Of a DNA stretch of 64,000 bases, positions 55,526 to 64,000 are shown piece after piece. A program made the translations under genes and the position numbers. The stretch spans positions 139,886,308 to 139,950,307 of the forward strand of contig NC_135717.1 of NCBI RefSeq assembly GCF_964656455.1, written 5' to 3'. The notes beneath the pieces were generated by a model that was not told the origin of the DNA, did no database searches, and saw nothing but the letters and a program-made list of their open reading frames with translations. Within the stretch, counting starts at the first letter, position 1, and each line of letters opens with the position of its first letter. The stretch comes from Halichoerus grypus. Lineage: Eukaryota > Chordata > Mammalia > Carnivora > Phocidae.

Positions 55526-57869
55526 CAGAATAAATGGAGTACTCAGAGATCTTTCTATATTTTTTTGATATCCCACTTCCTAATTCTGTACCATATTCCT
55601 AACAAATACAAAATATTAGTAGAATAAGTCATGTTCTTAAGCTTGATAAGATCACGGAAGAGATTAAAATAACGGGGGCTACTATTCCATTTTTCCAGTG
55701 TGCTTTTAGGAGGACTCGAATATATAACATCATTAGAAATTATAACAATATGTTTCATGCTGATTGAACAAAATTATCTAGGCATGAAGAAAAAGATAAA
55801 TTAGGAAATTGTATCACATGAATGAAGATGCAGTCCTGTAGTTTGACCTCCATACCTATCTCAGATTTAGGGTAAACTTTAGGCCTCCATTAAATGATTG
55901 CTTAATTGGTTAACACAGTTATTGATATTACTCATGTTCTGTTGTTCATGCCAGACTCTTGAGGGAATAATATTAGTTTAAGACAATAATAAAAGGAGAT
56001 CTGAAGGTTAAGGAAACCAAGGGTAGCAAAGGCGGGAGATGTTAGTTCTGGCACACCAGCTGCGTATTTCAAGGGCAGGAGCATCTGTCTCCTGTCGGTA
56101 GGCCTATTGCTACTAAATGTGTCAAGGCAATACCACCTAATGGAGCTTTATTCTCCAGTAGAAGGGCATTTCTGACAAAGTGGAAGAAGGTTCTTGAGTT
56201 CATGGAAAATTTATACTTTGAAAGCCTAGTTTCCCTTATAGACCTTAAACCTTTCATTTCTTGCCTTCAAATCTGACTACAAAATCCCGGACAAATCTGA
56301 GTATAGATATCCCAGGCAGACCCATTGAGAATATTTTCTATAAGGGATCGCTCAACTAGAAAAGGGGCAGAAGCCCAGCATGAACAGGCTTTTAGTTACT
56401 GAGGGCTGATAAAGGACAGCCTAGCCAGAGAGCAAATCTCAATCATGGTCAATGAGAAAATCAAATATCATGGCCACAGACGTAGAACTGAACTTCAGGA
56501 ACCAGGTACATGAACTGCCTTTAAGATAGAGAAACAAGCCCCCATTGAGTCCAAAACCCATCACATTCCCTTCAACACTGGTAATGGAGTGCTAGGATAG
56601 AGTGGTGGCCTTTGAGATTATCCACCCCTCCCCCATTATTGACTTGCTGATTAAAAATCCCCATATAATCTGCCTACTGTTTAAGTACTTTCTTCTTACA
56701 GAAAAATCCTGAATAACTAGAGGCCTAACCTAATAGCTATGGTGGAATTAAGTATTTGTCAAGCAAAAATGTTGACTCTACTTCCTTGGATTTGAGCTTT
56801 TGGGAAGAAACTCTCCTGGCAAGAATTTTATTTTATTTTATAGCCCTATGGAAACAAGGGATCGTCTTACTGAGCTCTGACCAATGGAATGTAGGTAGTA
56901 GAGACTTATTCCACTGCTTGTCCTGTCCTGAAAAAGGAGACCAACAGCGTACCTCACATAATCAGTCCTCTCTTTGACTTTCTTCCTAAATAACTTGTCA
57001 ACATCCAGGGAAAATGGTTAGGAGATGGCCAACTGCTTTCAGCTGGATTTCTGATTGAGTGGAAATCCCCCACCTCAGCCCCCTGCAATTTTAAGAAATT
57101 TGCAGACTGGCCAATTATTGATCTCTCTTTCATCTAATGCTTGCTAAATGCAGCCTATAGTAACTCCTAACATTCTATTTCTGTCCTCATTCCTGAGATT
57201 CAAAGGCATGGGGTCTTCTACTCTGCCCTCCAAATTATTGTGTGACAATTTAACCCAATATTTTGTCATTGTATAACATTAATCAGCTTTCCAGACACCA
57301 ATATCCATTTCCTTGTTACTCATTATCCAATTATTGAGCCAATGCTATATAGTTTCATTTATTTTATGACACCACACCACTTCTGAGGGCAATTTCTCTA
57401 AGTACAAGGAAACATTAGAAGTATAACAGAAATCCTGGAGTCTTAGGGTTAACACTATCACTTGGTTTCTCACCCCAAGTAGAAGTCAGGTGACAGCAGA
57501 AAAAGAGGGAATTCTACTTTATACAGTCATTCTGGGATCTAGGATGACAGAGGTTTTGCTATCCTCATGTAGTCAACCTGGGAATCAACATGCAAACCCA
57601 ATCATCGGGAGTGGTAAGAGACTGCGTGTGGTGGGTTTCCAAAATATTTCAATGGGATGGGCCCTGAAAGCATCACCTGACCAGCCCCACCTACATGCAA
57701 AGGAGTTGTGTGGAAGGAATTACTGGAAACCTATTTCTTGGCAGGACAGCCTCTGTTCAAAAACTAACTATACCATGTTCAGTCTCTAGTCATCCCTGCC
57801 GTATTTTGTGGCTATCCCAATGAAAACATGTGATAGCAAGAGAGACAACAATCAGAATAATAAAAGTAA
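55526..57869. other. Long stretch, mostly unassigned
   Basis: I see no gene. 56870-56960 ('gaccaatggaatgtaggtagtagaga…') and 57590-57740 ('catcacctgaccagccccacctacatgcaaaggag…') resemble pieces of old interspersed repeats that I cannot name. A 99-codon plus-strand frame (57490-57789) overlaps the second and matches no protein family. Confidence 0.35.
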
Positions 57870-58285
57870 CCACTTACTGAACATCTAATACATGCCAGCC
57901 TCTTATTTTTTTTTTTTTAAGATTTTATTTATTTATTTGACAGAGAGAGACACAAGCAGGGGGGAGGGGAGAGGGAGAAGCAGGCTTCCCGCGGAGCAGG
58001 AGCCTGATGTGGGGCTCGATCCCAGGACCCTGAGATCATGACCTGAGCCGAAGGCAGACGCTTAACGACTGAGCCACCCAGGTGCCCCATGCCAGCCTCT
58101 TATAAAGATCTGTGCTAATTCTCAAACTAATCTGGATGTAACAAATATTATCCCTATTTTATCACAAAGGACTTGAAACAGAGTGTTTTGTAATTTGGCC
58201 AAGCTCCTGTCATATGATCACACTCAAGTTTTGCACTCAGATTTTCCTAAGCCAAAAGCTGTGAGCTTTCTGTACTACACATGTC
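57870..58285 (-). repeat. MIR, minus strand, split by a SINE
   Basis: 'ttactgaacatctaatacatgccagcctcttat' lies left of the SINE. To its right are 'gatctgtgctaattctcaaactaatctgg', 'tattatccctattttatcacaaaggacttgaaac' and 'tttggccaagctcctgtcatatgatcacac', the inverse MIR in order. Confidence 0.7.
57891..58103 (-). mobile_element. Carnivore SINE nested in MIR, 16-bp TSD
   Basis: Body is 57907-58087. The exact TSD CATGCCAGCCTCTTAT lies at 57891-57906 and 58088-58103. Confidence 0.97.
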
Positions 58286-58289
58286 TATA

Positions 58290-58990
58290 CCTTACCTAAT
58301 AATAATTTACAAATTCTGGCCAATAGAATGGCTAAGACTAGAAATAGAAATACGTATAACTCCTGGAAATTAAGAAGCAAAAATATTTTTATGCAATGCT
58401 TATTTATCTAAAATATTCAATAAAAACATAAACAAAATTCAGCATTCTTATATATTGTTAAAAAAAAATGCTGTCTCATGTTTTACTGATCTGAATTTAT
58501 GTGAAAATATTTTGGGAAGCAAATTTTTTTGACCTGATAACATATTTTTAGGAAGTTATTCTAAGCCAAAAAAGTTAATTATAGGAAAAGCATTAAACAC
58601 ATGGTATTTTTCTAGCTTTATTTATACAAATGAAAGATAAGCAATATAAATATCTAACAATACCAAATGGATAAACATCCTCTGGATGCAATCTTACACA
58701 GTTGTAAAAATTGCTCTTCATATTCACTCAGAATACTCTAATATAGAAAATATTTGTTGCTATAACAAATTTTAAAAAAAGGGTATACTAAGTTCTTCAT
58801 ATAATATGCACATAACTCTTTACGTAATGTAAATAAGAAAGCAATGTACAGAAAACAAGAAACATTGAGCATTAACTGTGGATATTTTTATATGATGGGA
58901 AGATAGTTGTTTCTCTATTTCTTTAATTGGGTATTTTTTTTTCACAATCTCTTGCATGGATGAATTTTATAATGGAAAATATCTGACCTT
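58290..58990 (+). repeat. Old L1 3' UTR fragment
   Basis: 'ggaagttattctaagccaaaaaagttaattatagg', 'aaatatctaacaataccaaatggataaa', 'gatgcaatcttacacagttgtaaaaatt' and the 3' part 'aaacattgagcattaactgtggatatttttatatgatggg' follow an L1M-type 3' UTR in sense. Confidence 0.6.
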
Positions 58991-59914
58991 TTATTTCAAT
59001 GAGTGCAGCAGAGAATTATATTTGTAAAAGTAAGAGTGATTAATGCAATTATCATCTGCAATCAGCACTCTGGTTATAACACCTTCCCTGACCTACTCAA
59101 TAAATGCACAATCATAAATGTCTATAATATGCTAAACAGCTTTTTAAACCCCATCAAATTATGCAGCCCTATATATTTCATTTTAAAGTAGTTATGTTAC
59201 TTTTTCTTACAGAGAAAATTAAAACTCTGAGCTTTTAAATTATGATAGTAAGGCATTATTATCTTCATCATCTTTACTATCATCATCTCACTTTAGATAT
59301 TTAACACGGGTACTCAGAAAATCTATACATGTTGCTCCAGACTACCCCCCTAACAAATCCAAAGACTTCTGATATGATTTTATATTTCATGACCTATTGT
59401 AGATAATTTTTGCTTAGCAGTCTCTGATCCAAATTATTCTCAGCCAATTTATTCTAGAGGGAGGGCAGAATTCCATGTTTTAGAGCTAAATATGTGCCTA
59501 ATTGAAATACCGCAACACCATTACCCATTCTAAGAATCCTTATCCCATGAACCACTATGCATTTACATCTGATTTTGTTACTTGATAACTATTAACTACC
59601 ACCTCCATCCTAGAGAAAGCCTTGATAAAAGAAACTAATTTGAAAGCATGTTATGAGATCCTGACCATTTGACCTTGATATTTTCCATTTCCATTATCTT
59701 TAAATAAATTATTATAGATCCAGTTCCTAATTCACATCTTATTTTAGTCAAACTTTTTTTCAATCCTGATACCATCATCAAAAGAACAAGTCAAATTCTA
59801 TTTAATAATGGGATATTATTTAACATAATAAAAATTAAACTATGATCCTCCTTCCTATCAATATAAAATGGTTCATTTACTCCACTAGAAATTCACATTT
59901 GTGTTTGTTCCCAA
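58991..59914. other. Unassigned AT-rich stretch
   Basis: A short L2-like piece may lie at 59080-59180. No gene is seen. Confidence 0.3.
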
Positions 59915-60035
59915 ACCCAAACATCTCAGATGCTATCTCCTTTGAGAAGTCTTCCCTGACCCTGCACCCTAGGGTCAGCTGCCCTTCCTCTAGGTTCTCA
60001 TGACCTCTCAAGCTTCTCCCTGTCAGGGAGAAATT
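59915..60035 (+). repeat. L2 fragment
   Basis: 'tctcagatgctatctcctttgagaagtcttccctgaccctg' is the L2 3' region block in sense. Confidence 0.65.
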
Positions 60036-61319
60036 CTACCCAAATGGTAAATCAGCATGTGGCTAAAATACAGGCAACTCAACATGGCTTCCACCCTAAG
60101 CATTATTGACATAGACGTAAGTCACATACAAAGGAAAATGGCCATTATATTAGATTCATGAAAATCCCAGTATCTAAGATCATGTCTATCTATATGATCC
60201 TCTGAAAAGTGTTACTGTGACTAAAATCACATAAGCAATTTGTCATGCCTATTCTCATTGAGAAAGCCATCAATCCTGAGGCCTTTAAGCTTTAAATGTC
60301 TGGTACCCAATAATGTATTCCCATTATTTTCTCATCAAGCTTGTCAAACATGACTAATCACCTGTACACATGGAAACGGTATAGTCTTAACCTCAGGCCA
60401 TATAAATTATACATATAAAATACACAAATTGTAGAATCATGGAACAGGAGACAACTACAATATCTGTTGGAATAAAAGAGGTTAAGACTCAAGGATAAGC
60501 TTGATTGGTCCTTTTGTTCTTTGTTGAGTTTAATTATCCGCAGGTCTTTAGTCCACTCCTTTCCCTGTTCTAAAGAGGAGACCTGAGAGAAGCACATAGG
60601 GTCATGGGCCCTGAAATTAGGCTAAATTCTGGCTTCAGATCCATGAAAAGAGAAGTCCTCTAGGGGATGCCGTGGCCGATGAGAAGAGCATGGATAAAGA
60701 TCATCTAATCAGACTGTTGTGTTTTCTAAAAATGTTAACAATATAATGATCACAATTAAGGGGTGCATTGTCTGGGCTTGTTTACCAAAATTATTAATGA
60801 ACTAACTCTGGAAATATTCCATCTGGCACAAAAGGGGTAAGGTTTTCTTCAATGTGAAATATGTCAGACAAGAGAAAGCCCACTGAGTCATCCAGGAGCT
60901 CTGAGGAGTCTTTTAATGTGCCCTAATACTTCTCTCTCAGGGAACTAGCCAGAGCACTGCATTTTCTGTCAGAATCTCTAACCCACTTAGCACTCTGTTT
61001 CTGGGCCTGGCCTTTTGTTTGTTTGCCTTAAGCCTGGACCTGATTGAGTTAGACAAGCAGCCCCAGCCAGATTCTTGTCATTCAAAATCACTTCCTGACT
61101 CTTCTGTTTTTATTAATATTATTAGACTGTTCCTGACACCCCGAGAAGACATTGTCAATTATTGTCTTTCTCCTATATAAACATTTAAATTCCAAGATAA
61201 ACTACTTCAAACTGGAATATTTATAAATATATTTAAAAGCTCACACCACAAGTTTGCAATTTAAAGGAAATGTGTAGAAAGTCCTCTTATAAAGCAAAAA
61301 AGCCTAAAAGAAAGCAGAG
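60036..61319. other. Unassigned stretch
   Basis: No gene or repeat is recognised. Confidence 0.35.
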
Positions 61320-61500
61320 TGGAATATGCATTGAAATAAGCATTGGACTGAGAGAGCCAGATCTAGGTCCTAGATCTCAAAAAGCCTTATTGTGTAATCT
61401 CAGGCAAGTAAATCATCTAACCTTTCAACTTTAATTCCTTGTTCTTTGCAAATGGAGTGTTGGATCAGATCATCTCATTAGCTTTAAAATTTTACTAAAC
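61320..61500 (+). repeat. MIR fragment
   Basis: 'gcattggactgagagagccagatctaggtcctagatct', 'attgtgtaatctcaggcaagtaaatcatctaacctttc' and 'cctacttt'-position text fit MIR in sense. Confidence 0.6.
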
Positions 61501-62139
61501 TGCCTTAAACCACCACCTGAATTATGAGCACCCAAGCCTCAACACAAATGACCCCTTATATAAAGCAGTCTCTAATTCCACTGAACTACACCTCTCATGT
61601 GCCACCCACGCAGAAGTTGTAGGTTCTTGCTCTGAATGCAGACCATTGTAGCTCAATGTCAAATGAGACATTGGCTAATTTTCCAATCTTTTCATTATGC
61701 ACATTAATTCCTCGCTTTTAAAAGGTGTGACAATTGTTCGTTTTTTCACAGAGCTATTACAAAGTTTCAATAAGAAAATACCTACTCTGGTGCTAGGCTA
61801 TCTGAGGGAGAAAAGAACACATTTGACTTGTGACATTTAGATAGAATCAAATTGTGTATAGGCCATTGGCTATTCTGGTCTAAAACCGTTGAGAGCATTG
61901 AACAAGATGTGAAATTGTTATTAGTCAAATAATCTATTTTCCCCTTTACTTGCCACCATCTTTAACAAAGCTATAAATTAATCTGTAGCAGAGCCCAGGC
62001 CCACAATTAAATTCACTGGAGTATCTACAGTATTTGCCCCAGTATTTAGCATATTATATGTCTTGATGTTTCATGGAAGTCATGGATTTAGCAATACCCA
62101 AGAAGGAATAGGTTAAGAAAATTCTAGAGGCCAGTTAGA
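61501..62139. other. Unassigned stretch
   Basis: No gene or repeat is recognised. Confidence 0.35.
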
Positions 62140-63290
62140 AGGCCATTATAGAAATACAATAGAAATGTTTATAACTTTAAAAATATTATTAGCAGTGAAG
62201 ATAGAATGATGTGGATGTACTTGAGAGACATTTACAAGACAGAATCAACAATACTAGGTGATTAAGTGGATATGAGTGGAAGGGAGAGCAAATCTGCCAG
62301 ATTTTTAGCTTGAATTGGGTAGAAGATGGTGTCATTTACAGAGTGAGTAGAGGTTTTGTACATATTAAATCTGAGATCACTGTGAGCTCTCCAAATGTCA
62401 AACAGATGAGAATCTTGAAATCAGAAGCAATATGAGAGCTCTAGAAATACAGCATTCAGATTATAATTGAAATCATAGAAGCACATAGTGTTCTATAAAT
62501 ATAAGAAGGATATAGAAGAAGAGAATCTAGAAGAGGATCGATCCTGGTAGTTTCTAACATTTAATGGTAGAGATCAGAAGGAAGAGCCAATAACAAGACC
62601 AATAAATAGATGACAGAGATATGGGAACAAAATTTGGAGAGGTGGTATCATGAAGGCCAAGGGTAGAAAGTAGGGATACTTGAGTAGGAGTAATCAGCTG
62701 TATCAAATGCGACTGAGTCATGAAAATGAGCTTTAGAGACCACCATTTGATTTAGTAACATGGAGCCCATTGGTGAATTCAGTAAGAGTAGTTCAGTGGA
62801 ATGGAAAGAGGAGAACTGAATTGGAACCTATTGAGAAGTAAGAAGAGTGGGAGAGGCTTTATAAATCATGACTGTCCATCAATTCCAAGCAAATTATAAA
62901 CCCAGTTCTGAGACACTGAGCACAACTTTTGTTTTTTTTTTCTTTCCTTTTTTTTTTTTTCTTTTTTGGTTATTGCTAAGTTTGATAATGAGAAAATAGA
63001 GCAGTGAGTTTTTTCTTTTCCTGCATATGGAAAAGACCATAGTGATAAATCAGGGATTTTTTTTTTGGCCTATTTGTTTTTAAATGTAGGTGAAATGTGA
63101 TCACATTAAAATCTAAATTGGGAAGAGCTGGTAAAAAAGTCAGGTTTGAAAGTATAAGAAGAAAGAGATAAGTGAAACAATGACAATTTTGAGAACTCAA
63201 AGCAGATGGGATTCCAAACACAGAGGAGTTATTTCTCCCATTGTAACTAGAAAGAAAGAAGGAAAAGTGTAGCCATAGGTACAGGAAAGT
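62140..63290 (-). repeat. L2 LINE fragment, minus strand, with inserts
   Basis: 'gaagagccaataacaagacc', 'gtggtatcatgaaggccaagggtagaaag', 'gctgtatcaaatgcgactgagtcatgaaaatgag', 'gatttagtaacatggagcccattggtgaattc' and 'agtagttcagtggaatgg' fit the inverse L2 body. A 56-bp dispersed duplicate (62855-62910) and T-rich low-complexity DNA (62928-62967) interrupt it. Confidence 0.55.
62855..62910 (+). repeat. 56-bp dispersed duplicate, copy 1
   Basis: 52 of 56 bases match 63843-63898 in the same orientation, without gaps. It lies inside an L2 fragment. Confidence 0.92.
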
Positions 63291-64000
63291 TTAATAATTG
63301 TAAGTCGAGTAGTTCTCATTCAATGGCAGCAGCTAAGTGAGGGTGAAGAGGGGAATCCAGAGATTTGAGGGGAGTAAAAAAGTATGTTGTAACCATTGGG
63401 TAGAATAAGAAATCTGTAGAAGAAGAAGAGGGAAAAAAAACAAAGACCTTCAATGAAGAAAACAAAAACATAAAAACAAACAACACAAAAATTAAGAGTG
63501 GAAAGCAAAAAAAAAAAATCATTAAAATAGACAAAGCCAGTCAGTAGAAGCAGGTGCATATCAGTCTACTCCCATTCCCTCACATGTTGCACCATTAGCA
63601 GATCATTTCATTCCAGTGTTAAGTCTTCCACAACTCCCACTCTCTTATGTTTTCTAACTTCTCCATTTAATTCCACAAAATACTTTGACTCTTACTCTTT
63701 AGCCTAGAGGGTTTCTCCTTTCTTTGTTCCATTTGTGAACCTAAATTTTATGCTAGTCATGGTTCATGAGCTGTAGTGTCAGGCTAGTGAAAATACCTGC
63801 TTCAAAAAACCCAGGATATGCATGTATTTTTGCAATTAAATAGGCGTTATAAATCATGACTGCCCATCAGTTCCAAGCAAATTATAAACCCAATTCTGTA
63901 TCTCTTTTACTTGAGTCTGCTTTAGCTTTGGTTCCAATGAATCAGAATTTTAAAGCATTTTCAATGTTCATGCCATTTGTTCTGCAAATATTTTCTCTCA
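63291..64000. other. Unassigned stretch holding duplicate copy 2
   Basis: No gene is seen. The minus-strand frames at 63.3-63.6 kb come from purine-rich (GAA/AAAC) low-complexity DNA. The 56-bp duplicate lies at 63843-63898. Confidence 0.4.
63843..63898 (+). repeat. 56-bp dispersed duplicate, copy 2
   Basis: See 62855-62910. The flanks are different unassigned sequence. Confidence 0.92.

Noticed and set aside
57490..57789. 99-codon plus-strand frame
   Set aside because: It overlaps text resembling an old interspersed repeat; no protein family is recognised.
63316..63559. Overlapping minus-strand frames rich in Phe/Leu
   Set aside because: Antisense of purine-rich low-complexity DNA.

Overview
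This window is nuclear DNA from a mammal, and I see no supportable protein-coding gene in it. The diagnostic signal is about nineteen carnivore tRNA-derived SINEs (CAN-SINE type: tRNA-like head, CT-rich middle, AATAAA-containing A-rich tail), most with target-site duplications (TSDs) readable by eye. The carnivore L1 3' UTR is also present, at 26.5 kb and 39.9 kb. The SINE subfamily, and my failure to see the younger dog-type SINE, point to a caniform carnivore outside the dog family, such as a bear, seal or mustelid. That last step is inference.

Layout. 0-2 kb: a SINE, a minus-strand L1 3' end and a probable ERVL-MaLR internal fragment. 2-10 kb: MIR, L2, L1 and hAT fragments with simple repeats and one repeat-free block (3.2-3.8 kb). 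10.9-15.4 kb: one decayed plus-strand L1 carrying four younger SINEs. 15.5-25 kb: mostly unassigned AT-rich DNA with L2 pieces, a 67-bp exact dispersed duplication (17.13 and 18.41 kb) and repeat-free blocks that look like conserved noncoding DNA. 25-32 kb: microsatellites, a short young L1, an L2 split by a SINE, and MIRs. 32.8-36.5 kb: a second decayed L1/HAL1-like element, interrupted by a SINE and an MLT1A0-like LTR with a 5-bp TSD. 36.5-40.5 kb: local duplications, an L2 split by a MER5-type hAT element, and a twin-primed (5'-inverted) L1 with a 17-bp TSD. 41-45 kb: L1 pieces, one carrying a 475-bp ERV1-like solo LTR with a 4-bp TSD. 45-58 kb: mostly unassigned, with SINEs, L2/MIR pieces, an 84-bp tandem duplication and one weak exon candidate (50,437-50,483). 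58-64 kb: an L1 3' end, L2 and MIR pieces, and a 56-bp dispersed duplication.

No genes act together here. The window reads as a gene desert or the inside of a very large intron. Its interest lies in nested insertion history, small non-homologous duplications and a few repeat-free blocks. I found no CRISPR array, operon, rRNA, free-standing tRNA gene or novel coding system. Repeat family names are from memory of consensus sequences and were not computed.
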